A DNA stretch of 64,000 nt from JBDGPU01 sp042219525 (lineage in GTDB: Archaea; Halobacteriota; Halobacteria; Halobacteriales; Haloferacaceae): contig JBDGPU010000073.1 of NCBI GenBank assembly GCA_042219525.1, positions 25,030 through 89,029 of the forward strand, given 5' to 3'. This document shows, one piece after another, positions 33,041 to 42,046 of the stretch; within the stretch, counting starts at the first letter, position 1, and the number at the start of each line of letters is the position of its first letter. A program made the translations under genes and the position numbers. Under the pieces are notes generated by a model. The model saw only the letters and a program-made list of their open reading frames with translations, had not been told where the DNA came from and did not search any database.

Positions 33041-33715
33041 TCAGTAGATGAGGCTCGGGTCGTTTTCGACCATGTACAGGGTTCGCGCGGCGATGTTCAC
33101 CGCGTGGTCGGCGATCCGTTCGATGTCGCGGATCGTCAGTAGTACCCGCGAGACGCCGTCCAGTAGCCGTTCGACCGCCCAGGGGTCGTCCCGCTGGATG
33201 AGGTCTCGGGTGATGGTTTCGCTCGCGCGCTGACAGAGCGCGTCGACGTCGTCGTCGGCGGCAGCGATCTCCCGGCAGGCATCGACGTCCTCCGTCTCGT
33301 ACGCCTCGAGACTCCGCGTGAGGAGGTCCAGCGCCTCCCGGCCGATGTCCTCGATAGCGATCTCGGGAGTGAGCTCGCGCTCCGCCGACAACGCGTACTG
33401 GGCGAGGTTGACCGCGAGGTCGCCGACGCGTTCGAGATCGGTGATGAGCTTGAACGAGGCCGTGATGAAGCGGAGGTCGCCAGCGACCGGCTGCTGGAGG
33501 GCGAACAGGTCCACGCAGTCGGTTTCGAGCGCGAGGTACGTCTCGTTGACCTCGTCGTCCCCCTCGACGACCTTGCGAGCCGTCGTTTCGTCCTCGTTCG
33601 CGATGCTCTCGAGTCCCATCTCCAGTCGTTCGACGACGAGGTCGCCCATCGCGAGGACGTCGGCACGAAGGGCCTGCAACTCCGTCTGGTAGGTGTCTCG
33701 AGTCACGAGGATCAC
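33041..33715 (-). CDS. phoU: PhoU, phosphate signalling protein
   Basis: A 224-residue classical PhoU: two three-helix bundles with the metal-binding signatures DLERVGDLAVNLAQYAL and DIERIADHAVNIAARTLYMV. It negatively links PstSCAB transport state to phosphate gene expression. The start is ambiguous: GTG 33715 gives GTGA overlap with the pstB stop and yields (V/M)ILVTRDTYQTELQ; GTG 33706 (TRDTYQ) is also possible. A continuous frame extends upstream across pstB, but that part is only an alternative frame of pstB. Confidence 0.88.
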   Translation of the reverse strand: MILVTRDTYQTELQALRADVLAMGDLVVERLEMGLESIANEDETTARKVVEGDDEVNETYLALETDCVDLFALQQPVAGDLRFITASFKLITDLERVGDLAVNLAQYALSAERELTPEIAIEDIGREALDLLTRSLEAYETEDVDACREIAAADDDVDALCQRASETITRDLIQRDDPWAVERLLDGVSRVLLTIRDIERIADHAVNIAARTLYMVENDPSLIY

Positions 33716-34632
33716 CCGAACTTGCCGGTGATGTAGTCCTCCACCCGCTGGCTCTCCGGGTCCTGGAAGATCTTGTCCGTGTCGTCGTACTCGACGAGCT
33801 CGCCGCCGGTGAGGAAGACGGCCGTCTGGTCGGAGATGCGAGCCGCCTGCTGCATGTTGTGCGTGACGATAACGACGGTGTAGTCCTCCGCGAGGTCCTC
33901 GACGAGGTCCTCGATCTTCGAGGTCGCGATGGGATCCAGTGCGGAGGCCGGCTCGTCCATCAACACGACGTCGGGACCGACGGCGAGACAGCGAGCGATG
34001 CAGAGCCGCTGCTGTTGGCCGCCCGAGAGCCCCAGCGCGTTGTCGTCCAACCGATCGTGGACCTCGTCCCAGAGCGCTGCCTGCCTGAGCGAGCGCTCGA
34101 CCAGTTCCTCCTCCTGCTCCGTGTCGTCGTACCCGGTGAGGCGGGCGAGCAGTCCCTTGTTTAACTCCCCGTGCTTGCGCGGGCCGTAGGAGACGTTCTC
34201 CCGGATGGATTTCGGGAAGGGGTTCGGCGCCTGAAACACCATCCCGATGCGCTTGCGGAGTTCGACGAGGTTGGCGTTCGGGTCGTAGATCTCGGTGCCG
34301 TCGAGCTCGACGGACCCCTCGATCCGGGCGCTCTTGATGCGGTCGTTCATCCGGTTGAGACAGCGCAGGAACGTCGACTTGCCGCAACCGGACGGCCCGA
34401 TGAGCGCCGTCACGCTCTCCTCCGGGACGTCGATGGAGACGTCCTGGAGTGCGTGGTCGTCGCCGTACCACACGTTCAGGTCCTCGACGCTCAGCTTCGC
34501 GTCGCCGTCGAACTGGAAATCGGTCCACTCGTCGCGGGTCCGCTCGTCCGTCTCGCCGGTTTCCATCGTCTCGCTCGTCGTCTGTTCGTCGATACTCGCT
34601 CCCGTACTGGTGTCGCTGATGGCGTTAGTCAT
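33712..34632 (-). CDS. pstB: PstB, phosphate ABC transporter ATPase
   Basis: A 306-residue ATPase with Walker A IGPSGCGKSTFLRCLNRMND, signature LSGGQQQRLCIARCL, Walker B VVLMDEPASALDP and switch VTHNMQQAARISD, the standard PstB set. The first ~45 residues are a Thr/Glu-rich extension typical of haloarchaeal PstB. It overlaps pstA by eight bases and phoU by GTGA. Confidence 0.95.
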   Translation of the reverse strand: MTNAISDTSTGASIDEQTTSETMETGETDERTRDEWTDFQFDGDAKLSVEDLNVWYGDDHALQDVSIDVPEESVTALIGPSGCGKSTFLRCLNRMNDRIKSARIEGSVELDGTEIYDPNANLVELRKRIGMVFQAPNPFPKSIRENVSYGPRKHGELNKGLLARLTGYDDTEQEEELVERSLRQAALWDEVHDRLDDNALGLSGGQQQRLCIARCLAVGPDVVLMDEPASALDPIATSKIEDLVEDLAEDYTVVIVTHNMQQAARISDQTAVFLTGGELVEYDDTDKIFQDPESQRVEDYITGKFG

Positions 34633-37282
34633 GGGTTACCTTCTTTCTGAAGTAGATGCGCGCGGTGATGCCGACGGCGTAGAACGACAATACGACCATG
34701 AGCAGGATGAACGCGGTCGCCCAGCCCATCGCGGGGGAGCCACTGACCCCGGCAGCGATGACAGCCCACACCTGGGTGGGGAGCGACGCCGACGCGCTCA
34801 GTAGCTGGTCGTTGACGACGAACGGCGGGTGGCTCACGAACCGGAAGCCACGCAGGACGTGGACCGACTCGGTCGGGTTGAGCGTCGATCCCAACACCAG
34901 GATGAGCGGTGCCGTTTCGCCGGCGATGCGGCCGATGCCGAGGATCCCGCCGGTGATGACTCCCGGCATCGCCGCGGGGAGGACGACGCTCCGGATGGTC
35001 TGCCAGCGGGTCGCCCCGAGGGCGGCGCTGGCGTCGCGATACTCGTCGGGCACGGCCTTGATCGCCTCCCGACTGGTGATGAGGATCAGCGGCAGGAGCA
35101 TGAAGCCGAGCACGAACATCCCGGCGAGCAGGGAGGTGTCGCCTCCGAGCCGCGGGATGAGGAAGGCCGCGCCGAACAGCCCGAAGACGACGCTCGGCGT
35201 GCTCCAGAGCGCGTTGGTCGCCACCTCGACGACGGTGGTGAACCGTCCCTGCTCCGCGTACTCGGTCAGGAACACGGCCGCACCGAGGCCGAGCGGCACG
35301 GCGAACAGCGTCGCGCCGACGACGAGCCAGACGGTCCCGACGACGGCCGGCATGATCCCGCCGGGTTCGGGCCCGAGCGGAATGTACGCCTGCATCGTCA
35401 TCGGCCACGAGAGCGTGCCGTCCTGCGAGATGGAGACGCCGAGCACCGTGAACGCCGTGTTCCGCAGCTCGACGTGCAGCCCGGCAACGGTCACGAACCC
35501 GGCCATTCCGGCCAGCGCGAGCGTCGCTTCCTCGGAGAGCAGGCGCCGGCGCAGCGACTCCTCGGCCGTCCGTCGCGCCGCGGCCGTCAGGGCGGCGAGC
35601 CCGACGAGGGCAACCGCGGCCGTCAGCGCGACGGCGGGCAGGACGTTCACCGGACCAACCGAGGGGGTGATCCCGGCTGCCTGCTGGAGCGCGAGCGTCG
35701 CCGTCGCCAGCCCGAGTCCGCCGAAGACGCCGAGCGTGACCAGCGTGGCCCGGTCCTGTACGCGCTCGCCGAGGTCGCCCTCGCCGGCCAGGATGCCGAC
35801 GAAGGGGGAGACCACGAGCGCGAGCGTGGCGACGGACCCGAGGTCGACCAGGAGGATCCCGAGCGTTCCGGCGACGGGCAGGCCGAGCGGCCGGGGGCCG
35901 ACGAGGCCGAACAGGACCGCAAACAGCAGGAGACCGACTACCGTCAGCGGAACGGCCGTCCTGATCGTCTCGATGCGGTCAGTCTCGGTCCCGACGTTGC
36001 GCAGCGAGCCGTACTGCCGGTAGAAGTACACGGACAGCACGAGGCCCGACAGCGCGAGCAGGAGCGAGCCGACCGTCGGTTCCGGCGTCACCGTGACGGC
36101 CGTGTCCAGCGCCTTCGGCTTGCGGTTCACCTGTACCGTGTACGTGAACGGATACGCCAGCGGGGAGGCGGTGACGAGCACCGAGGCCACGACTGTCGCG
36201 ACCGACCCGACGGTTCCGAGGGGAAGGACCCGAACGAGGTACCGGACCCCGGTGTTCCACTCGGTAGTCCCCACGGGCGTGCGGGCGAATCGAGTCGTGA
36301 GGGCGAGGAGGGGCGCCAGCAGGACGAGCGCCGAGACGGCCCCGATGGTCAGACCGTGGAACGCGTAGCCGACGCCCTTCATCGTGACGAACACGACGAT
36401 GGCGACCATCACGGCTAACATCAGGAAGGCAGTCAGGTTGATGACGAGGAAGGCGCCGTACTCCCGACCCTCGGCCCCGAACCCGGCGCGGCACTTCGCG
36501 GCCGCCCAGGACGAGACGAGGGCGCTGAAGAGCACGAACAGCGGGATGACTGCCCCGCCGGTGAATCCGCCGGAGAGGGCCTTCGGATTCCACTGCCAGC
36601 CGACGCCGATGGTCGCGGTGGCGATGGTGAGTCCGAGCGCCCCGACGACGAGCGCCGGTGCAAGGGTCGACCCGACGTCTTCACGCGGTGCCACGGTCGC
36701 TATCGCGAGCCCGAGGCCCGTGAGCAGGGCGAGGAGCAGCCAGGTCAGGGAGTCGAACCCGACGAGGCTCCCCCCGAGCGCAGCGCCGACGACGAGTCCG
36801 ATGGTGCCGAAGGCTCCGCCCGCGAGGAGGCCGGCGCTGGGGTCCGGCAGCGTGTCGACCAGGCCGGCGCGGGAGCAGAGGCCCGCGGCGACGACCCCCG
36901 CCGCATCGACGATGAGGATCGCCCCCAGCAGAGTCGCCAGCGTCACCTCGACCGCGAACGCGACGGCGGTCAGTGCGGTCGTCGCGAACAGGACGCCAAC
37001 ACCGATACCCCGGACGCGACGGGACGCCACCGGAGCCACGTTGGCCCAGGAGGCGATCCCGACGGCGCCGATCGCGCCGCCGACGGCGGCCAGCAGCCGT
37101 AGGAAGAACCGGGCGAGGGGCGTGCCGCTGGCGTCGAGGGCGACCCCGCCGACCAGGGCCACCAGTCCGAGGGCGAAACTCACCACCCCGAGGGCGATGA
37201 TCCCGTCGAGCCCCCGGTCGTAGACAGTCGATTCCGCGTTGACGAGGGTCGTTTCCGTCCCGGTGTCGACGACTCCGCTCAT
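34625..37282 (-). CDS. pstA: PstA, phosphate permease with very long membrane extension
   Basis: Encodes 885 residues. The C-terminal ~280 residues carry the true permease domain (LGAAVFLTEYAEQGRF, LATNALWSTPSVVFG-type block, ITSREAIKAVPDEYRDASAA and LGATRWQTIRSVVLP). The first ~600 residues are hydrophobic, with many predicted membrane segments and no known domain. Bacterial PstA is about 280-300 residues. The frame is open without interruption and overlaps pstC (ATGA) and pstB (eight bases). The extension may be an accessory membrane module or an anchor; its function is unknown. Confidence 0.9.
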   Translation of the reverse strand: MSGVVDTGTETTLVNAESTVYDRGLDGIIALGVVSFALGLVALVGGVALDASGTPLARFFLRLLAAVGGAIGAVGIASWANVAPVASRRVRGIGVGVLFATTALTAVAFAVEVTLATLLGAILIVDAAGVVAAGLCSRAGLVDTLPDPSAGLLAGGAFGTIGLVVGAALGGSLVGFDSLTWLLLALLTGLGLAIATVAPREDVGSTLAPALVVGALGLTIATATIGVGWQWNPKALSGGFTGGAVIPLFVLFSALVSSWAAAKCRAGFGAEGREYGAFLVINLTAFLMLAVMVAIVVFVTMKGVGYAFHGLTIGAVSALVLLAPLLALTTRFARTPVGTTEWNTGVRYLVRVLPLGTVGSVATVVASVLVTASPLAYPFTYTVQVNRKPKALDTAVTVTPEPTVGSLLLALSGLVLSVYFYRQYGSLRNVGTETDRIETIRTAVPLTVVGLLLFAVLFGLVGPRPLGLPVAGTLGILLVDLGSVATLALVVSPFVGILAGEGDLGERVQDRATLVTLGVFGGLGLATATLALQQAAGITPSVGPVNVLPAVALTAAVALVGLAALTAAARRTAEESLRRRLLSEEATLALAGMAGFVTVAGLHVELRNTAFTVLGVSISQDGTLSWPMTMQAYIPLGPEPGGIMPAVVGTVWLVVGATLFAVPLGLGAAVFLTEYAEQGRFTTVVEVATNALWSTPSVVFGLFGAAFLIPRLGGDTSLLAGMFVLGFMLLPLILITSREAIKAVPDEYRDASAALGATRWQTIRSVVLPAAMPGVITGGILGIGRIAGETAPLILVLGSTLNPTESVHVLRGFRFVSHPPFVVNDQLLSASASLPTQVWAVIAAGVSGSPAMGWATAFILLMVVLSFYAVGITARIYFRKKVTHD

Positions 37283-38400
37283 TGGTCACCTTTGAGTTTC
37301 TGTTGCATCCGCTTCTCGATGTACTTGGAAACGACGCTCATGCCCGCGACGATGCCGAACAGCAGCACGCCCGCGACGAACAGCACGTCGAGCGTGCTCT
37401 CCGAGGCGCTCCCGTACTGGGTGGCGATGAGGCTCGTGAGGGTGGCGCTGGCGTCGAAGACGTCGTACAGTGGGTCCGCCAGGCCGACGCCGGCGGCCAT
37501 GATCGCCGCCACGGCCATCGTCTCGCCGATCGCCCGCCCGAGGCCAAGAATGACCGCCGCCGAGATGCCCGAGAACGCCGCCGGGATGGAGATACTCTTC
37601 ATCGTCTGCCAGCGGGTCGCACCGATCGCGATCGACCCATCCCGCATCGAGTCCGGCACGCTGGAGAGCGCGTCCTCGGCGACGGAGACGACCGTCGGGA
37701 GCGCCATGACGCCAACCGTGACGCCCGCGATGAGGAAGCTCGCCCCGTCGTCGAGGAACGACGTCTGAACGAAGCCGTTCAGCACCTGAAAGCCGATGAA
37801 CCCGTAGACGATAGACGGGATGCCGGCCAGGATCTCCACGCCGGGTTTGATGAACTCACGGACCCCGTCGCTCGCGATCTCGGCGATGAAAAGGGCGCCG
37901 AAGAGCCCGAGCGGCCCGGCGACGGCGCCCGCGATGACGGTCACGATGACCGTCGCCCAGATGGTGGGGACGAGCGAGTAGACGTCCGCCGACGGGTTCC
38001 ACGTCGACTCGCCGGCCGGGAGCAGCGCGTCGAGCCAGAAGAACCAGCGGACCTGGCCATTCTCGACCGGGATGACGAAGAGCCCCGTGCCGTGTTCGAG
38101 GACCGCCGGCATCGCGCTCGCGAACAGGAAGTACGTGATGAACGCGACCGTCAACACGGTGAAGACGGTGGCCACGAACGTCAGCAATCGCGCGATGACG
38201 GCCTGGTGAGTGATCCACCCGACGGCGACCACACCGAGGGCCATCCCGAGTACCGGGAGAACGTACGTCGGGGCAAGCAGGAACGTGAGCACGAGCAGGG
38301 CGAGGGTGACGCCGAGGGCCGCAACGAGCGCGCGAGCCCCGGTGGATTCCTCCTCCCCGAAGATCAATCGTCGTGCCGTCGTGAGGTTAGTCTCGAGCAT
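37279..38400 (-). CDS. pstC: PstC, phosphate ABC permease
   Basis: A 373-residue permease with about eight hydrophobic segments. The PstC-like blocks IKPGVEILAGIPSIVYGFIG and DALSSVPDSMRDGSIAIGAT plus GLGRAIGETMAVAAIMA are clear. Two extra N-terminal segments precede the usual periplasm-facing loop, a milder version of the extension in PstA. It starts 62 bases after the pstS stop and overlaps pstA by ATGA. Confidence 0.94.
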   Translation of the reverse strand: MLETNLTTARRLIFGEEESTGARALVAALGVTLALLVLTFLLAPTYVLPVLGMALGVVAVGWITHQAVIARLLTFVATVFTVLTVAFITYFLFASAMPAVLEHGTGLFVIPVENGQVRWFFWLDALLPAGESTWNPSADVYSLVPTIWATVIVTVIAGAVAGPLGLFGALFIAEIASDGVREFIKPGVEILAGIPSIVYGFIGFQVLNGFVQTSFLDDGASFLIAGVTVGVMALPTVVSVAEDALSSVPDSMRDGSIAIGATRWQTMKSISIPAAFSGISAAVILGLGRAIGETMAVAAIMAAGVGLADPLYDVFDASATLTSLIATQYGSASESTLDVLFVAGVLLFGIVAGMSVVSKYIEKRMQQKLKGDQ

Positions 38401-38462
38401 TGATGAGATATGAAAAGCCGTTTCTGGGGTTACCCGTCCGAAAGAACCTCGGTCACGGGTCG

Positions 38463-39566
38463 TTAGACCTGGTCAGGGAGCTTCTTCCGCTGCTCCTCTC
38501 GGCGGCGCTTGCCGAGGGTGAAGTAGTTGTTCGGCGCGACGAAGGTCTCCTGGCCGAACTTCGAGAGGATCATGTTGATGAAGGCGGCCTCCTTCTTCGA
38601 GGTGCCTTTCCACGTGTACATGTGGAGGTCACGCGAGAGCGGGTAGGACTTGGCGTCGAGCCCGTGCTGCGGGTCCTCGTACTCGTACGTGGTCCCTTTC
38701 CATTCGAGCGCGATCGGCGAGACGCCCTGCGTCCCGAGGAACGCCAGCGCGAGATAGCTGATGGCGTTGTCGGCCTGCGCGATGGCCTGGGCGAGGCGCT
38801 GGTTCTGACCGTACCGATTGGCGACCTGCGTGTCCTCCTCCGGGTTGCCGAAGACGTTGCTGACGAAGGCGGTACGTGTGCCGGAGCCCTTGACGCGGCC
38901 CAGCACCTGGATGTCCTTGTCCGGTCCGCCGAGCTCGCTCCAGTTGGTGATGCGACCCTTGTAGAGGTCCTTCAGCTGCTGTCCGGTGATCTTCTCGATG
39001 CCGGCCTCCGCGATCTCCTTGGAGACGACGAGCGGCTGGCCGTCGACGCCGACGACGTGGTCGATGAAGTTCTCGTAGGAGTCCCGGTCCGGGAGTTCGT
39101 CCTCGACGTTTCCACTGGAGTTGCCGATGTCGAGCTGGCCCTTCATGACCTTCTCGACACCGGTGCCGGAGTGGGAGAGCGCGACCGAGACGGAGTACGG
39201 CGGCTCGCCGCCGTTGCCGGCGTCGAAGCCGTAGAGGCTTGCCCAGTAATCGGCGAGATTCTTCTTCGTGGCGATGTCGTACTTCTCGTGGGGCCAGTAT
39301 TCCTTGTCGCTCGCGGGCCGGTTCGCGTTCCAGTAGGAGGCGGCCTTGTTCGCGATCGGGTAGACCGTCGAGGAGCCCCCTGCCTCCAGCGTCCCGGTCG
39401 ACGTGGTACTTTCCGGTGTGGACGTCGGCGTCTTGTCGGTGCCGTCCGCCGTCTCTCCGCTGCTGCTCGAACAGCCGGCAATGGCAGCGATACCGGTCCC
39501 GCCCATCGCGGCAATAATTTTCCGCCGTGATACCGTGTCGGACAGACGCTGGGAGTCGTGCGCCAT
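38463..39566 (-). CDS. pstS: PstS, Tat-exported phosphate-binding lipoprotein
   Basis: A 367-residue PBP-like protein. Start MAHDSQRLSDTVSRRKIIAA carries the twin-arginine motif, followed by GTGIAAIAGCSSSS, a lipobox. The mature part has the PstS features EAGGSSTVYPIANKAASYWN, SHSGTGVEKVMKGQLDIGNS and RVKGSGTRTAFVSNV. I start at ATG 39566, since a longer frame upstream is arginine/cysteine-rich and outside the family. First gene of the operon pstS-C-A-B-phoU-(AbrB-PhoU). Confidence 0.94.
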   Translation of the reverse strand: MAHDSQRLSDTVSRRKIIAAMGGTGIAAIAGCSSSSGETADGTDKTPTSTPESTTSTGTLEAGGSSTVYPIANKAASYWNANRPASDKEYWPHEKYDIATKKNLADYWASLYGFDAGNGGEPPYSVSVALSHSGTGVEKVMKGQLDIGNSSGNVEDELPDRDSYENFIDHVVGVDGQPLVVSKEIAEAGIEKITGQQLKDLYKGRITNWSELGGPDKDIQVLGRVKGSGTRTAFVSNVFGNPEEDTQVANRYGQNQRLAQAIAQADNAISYLALAFLGTQGVSPIALEWKGTTYEYEDPQHGLDAKSYPLSRDLHMYTWKGTSKKEAAFINMILSKFGQETFVAPNNYFTLGKRRREEQRKKLPDQV

Positions 39567-39597
39567 CACCTGAAACCAGTCGAATTTCCCTAAAAGC

Positions 39598-39619
39598 GGT
39601 TTATAATAGGGGTATACCC
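39598..39619 (-). promoter_or_regulatory. pst operon promoter with GGGTATACCC palindrome
   Basis: On the minus strand TATTATAAACC (39598-39608) is a TATA box about 38 bases before the pstS ATG. Immediately upstream, GGGTATACCC (39610-39619) is a perfect 10-base palindrome where BRE or a regulator could sit. GTATACCC recurs at 29755-29762 before the HTH-PhoU gene. Confidence 0.55.
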
Positions 39620-39828
39620 GGATCTGACGGGTCCGAAGCGTTTTGATCTGATCAGCGTCGTCCGAGCTGGACGGTAGTGCTATATAGTGCTCCCAACACC
39701 AATTTCGGAAGCGTCCGTGTGGGTACCCCCTGCTCCGTCCTGGTTCGACCACGTTCCTTCCATAGCGGCACAGAGCGCAATTAGCAGCGGCTATGGTGTC
39801 GCCGCTGCACCGAAGAGACGCGCCGATA

Positions 39829-40077
39829 ATGAAAGACCCCGCTCGGACCACTGAGACCGGAACGCGTCACTCGGACGAGCAGGCACCCCGTCCCCCGGAG
39901 TCGCGGTCGTCGACCGGGGGTGAGCGCGTGCCCGCCCTGCAGTTGGCCGTCGTCAACTACGACGGGAGGCCCGACCGTGGAACGATCTATCCGGCCGATT
40001 CGAACGGGATCGAACGGATGGAAACGTGGCTATCGGTGGATATGTCCCTGGTCGTCGACGCCTCGGCGTGGCGGTAG
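39829..40077 (+). CDS. DUF7511-like small haloarchaeal protein
   Basis: An 82-residue protein. The last ~50 residues (LQLAVVNYDGRPDRGTIYPA and MSLVVDAS) match my memory of the family DUF7511, where a similar core ends in VDL.E.R. The N-terminal half is a Thr/Pro/Ser-rich tail. ATG 39829 is chosen; ATG 39793 in frame is possible. It diverges from pstS and has no known role. Confidence 0.55.
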   Translation: MKDPARTTETGTRHSDEQAPRPPESRSSTGGERVPALQLAVVNYDGRPDRGTIYPADSNGIERMETWLSVDMSLVVDASAWR

Positions 40078-40308
40078 GGGACGTGACCGGGACGAGCATC
40101 GAAGCCACCCTCGGGATTTCAACCAGAACACGCTTCGGTGAGCTACGTTCTGCTATATACTCGTCAGCGTCGTCCGTATGCATCATAGGAGGAGTTAATC
40201 GGGAACGCCAGAGTTGCAGGGACGTATCCGTCGCATCGGCAGACCGCGAGTCGCCGGAAGCAGCTGGCCGTCCAACTATACACCGTACATCTCGACCGCT
40301 CACAATTC

Positions 40309-41301
40309 ATGGAAACACGCAAGGCGCAGCTCACAGGAGGTTCGACGTTCACAGTGTCGCTCCCGAAGGACTGGGCGAGCGAAATCGGGCTGGAAACGGG
40401 CGATACGCTCCGGCTCTTCCCCCGTGACCGGACGATACTTATCGAACCGGCAGCCGGTGACGATTACTGGGAGACGACCGTCGACATCGACCAGGGGTCG
40501 GAAACGGAAGTTCGGCGAACGATTCAGGCCCTCTACACGACCGGGTACAACCGCATCTCGCTGTCGGCCTCCACCGACTTACACGAAAAGCGTCGAACGA
40601 TCTCCGCGACGGCCCGGAAACTGATCGGGCTCGAAACGATCGACTCGACGGACACTCAGGTGACGCTCCAGAGTCTCCTCGACTCGGCGACCGTCTCCGT
40701 CGATCAATCGACGGTCCAGCTCCAGCAGGTCGCCCTCTCCATGCACGAGGACGCCGTTACCACGCTTCTGGAAGGGAATACGGGCCTCGCCGAGCACGTC
40801 GTCGAGCAGGACAACCAGGTCGATCGGTTGTACGCCATGATCACGCGGCACTTCCAGCGGTCGCTCGTTAGCCTGCGGGAAACCGAGGAACTCGAGTTAG
40901 ACCAGTCCGAGCTGTACGATTATCAGACGACAGCGCGACAGCTCGAACGGGTCGGTGACCACGCCGAGAAGATCGCGAACCTCGCGACACGCTTCGAGAA
41001 TCCACCGTCCGAGTTCGCCGAGGAAATCGACGCGAACGCCACGGCATCCCGGGAGATCGTCGAGCAGGCGGCGAGTACGATCGTCGGAGACGGCGACATC
41101 GACACGGCACACAGTGCACTCGACGACCGGGACGAACTCATCTCGGACCTCGAAGCGCTCGAACGGAAACTCCACGACCAGGACGTCCCCGAGAGCCACC
41201 TGATCGCGCTCACGCTCGACAGCCTGATGCGGACCGCGGAGTACGGCGGCAACATCGCCGAGACAGCATTGCAGACCGCTGCTCGGAAGAAACGGCTGTA
41301 G
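40309..41301 (+). CDS. AbrB/SpoVT-PhoU phosphate regulator (paralogue 3)
   Basis: A 330-residue protein with the same architecture as the genes at 29937 and 33037: METRKAQLTGGSTFTVSLPK (AbrB/SpoVT hairpin), then PhoU-like repeats with RHFQRSLVSLRETEELELDQ and RQLERVGDHAEKIANLATRF. AACTATACACC at about 40274-40284 is a likely TATA box ~28 bases before the ATG, so the mRNA is probably leaderless. It is transcribed alone, next to the pst promoter region. Probably a phosphate-responsive DNA-binding regulator. Confidence 0.82.
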   Translation: METRKAQLTGGSTFTVSLPKDWASEIGLETGDTLRLFPRDRTILIEPAAGDDYWETTVDIDQGSETEVRRTIQALYTTGYNRISLSASTDLHEKRRTISATARKLIGLETIDSTDTQVTLQSLLDSATVSVDQSTVQLQQVALSMHEDAVTTLLEGNTGLAEHVVEQDNQVDRLYAMITRHFQRSLVSLRETEELELDQSELYDYQTTARQLERVGDHAEKIANLATRFENPPSEFAEEIDANATASREIVEQAASTIVGDGDIDTAHSALDDRDELISDLEALERKLHDQDVPESHLIALTLDSLMRTAEYGGNIAETALQTAARKKRL

Positions 41302-41365
41302 TCGCGAGTACGGACGGTGCTGTGCTTGACGGGAGCGCAAATAGTCGGGGATCCTCCCGTCCGCT

Positions 41366-41684
41366 CTTGTTTATAAACCGTGCTTATAGGTGCAGACGCT
41401 GCCACAGTCGTCCACGACAGCCAGAAAGTCCACGATGGTTCTTGTTTATAAATAGTTTTTAAAGATGCAGACGCTGCTACACTGGACAACACCGCAAACA
41501 CCTGGAAGCCCTGAGCAGCCCTCATTTATAAACTTCTTTTAAAGGCGGAGATGGTGCTGCACTTGTCAGCGCCGCAAGCACCCAGAAAGCCCTCGGCCGC
41601 TCTTTATAAGGTGGATTGTACAGATAATACGGTCTTGCGCTCGACAGCACCGCAAGCACCCGGAAATCCCTCGGCCGCTCGCGG
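41366..41684 (+). repeat. Four tandem ~80-base repeats, each with a TATA-like box
   Basis: Units begin at about 41366, 41441, 41521 and 41602 (75, 80, 81 and 83 bases). Each opens with a TTTATAA word, has a GTGCAGACGCTGC-type middle (units 1-3), and ends with an ACAGCACCGCAAGCACCC then AGAAAGCCCTCGGCCGCT consensus that is best kept in units 3 and 4. The same unit occurs at 63731. No start codon or SD is conserved, so this is non-coding. Confidence 0.8.
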
Positions 41685-42046
41685 TCGCTCCGCGTTGGCG
41701 CGACCACTGGAAGACGGTCCGGGCTTCCGTTGCGTCTCTCCGCACCGCTCGACGGACAGGTCCGGGCTGCGACTTCCATGGTCTCGTTCCCTCCGTTCAC
41801 GAGAGCGGCCGTCCCCTTTCAGTCCGCCAGGACGGCACCGCAACAGCTACCGCGACAGCACCGCCCAGCAACCGCACTCCTCAGTCCTCCCCAGCCTCGG
41901 CCGAGCCGCGCCGGCCAGCAACGTCGCCGGCGAGCCCGGTCCTCCCTCGTCACTCCAGCTCTTCGTAGCGGTACGAACGCCTCTATAGCCGGCCGTACTC
42001 GACATAGCAACCTTCAACGGCCGACCGGACCCTCCGCCTATATCGC
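41685..42046. other. Conserved module following the tandem repeats
   Basis: About 360 non-coding bases. Blocks GTTGGCGCGACC, CTCTCCGCACCGC and CCCTTTCAGTCCGCC recur in the same neighbourhood after the repeats at 63.9 kb, so they belong to the repeat element. Further on, GACGGCACCGCAACAGCTAC and GACAGCACCGCCCAGCAACC partially echo the repeat core. An open frame of ~145 codons here is a by-product of the GC-rich repeat. Confidence 0.55.

Noticed and set aside
33041..34528. A 495-residue protein covering phoU and most of pstB
   Set aside because: Only the part from 33715 down is PhoU. The upstream part is an arginine-rich alternative frame of pstB, which is itself clear in another frame.
34698..36418. 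Long plus-strand frames opposite pstA
   Set aside because: Compositionally odd (Thr/Ser/Arg- or Glu/Arg-rich) and exactly opposite a clear membrane protein in GC-rich DNA.
41551..41988. Coding gene in the repeat region
   Set aside because: The frame spans repeat units of unequal length and the conserved module, with no start conservation; the repeat itself explains the openness.
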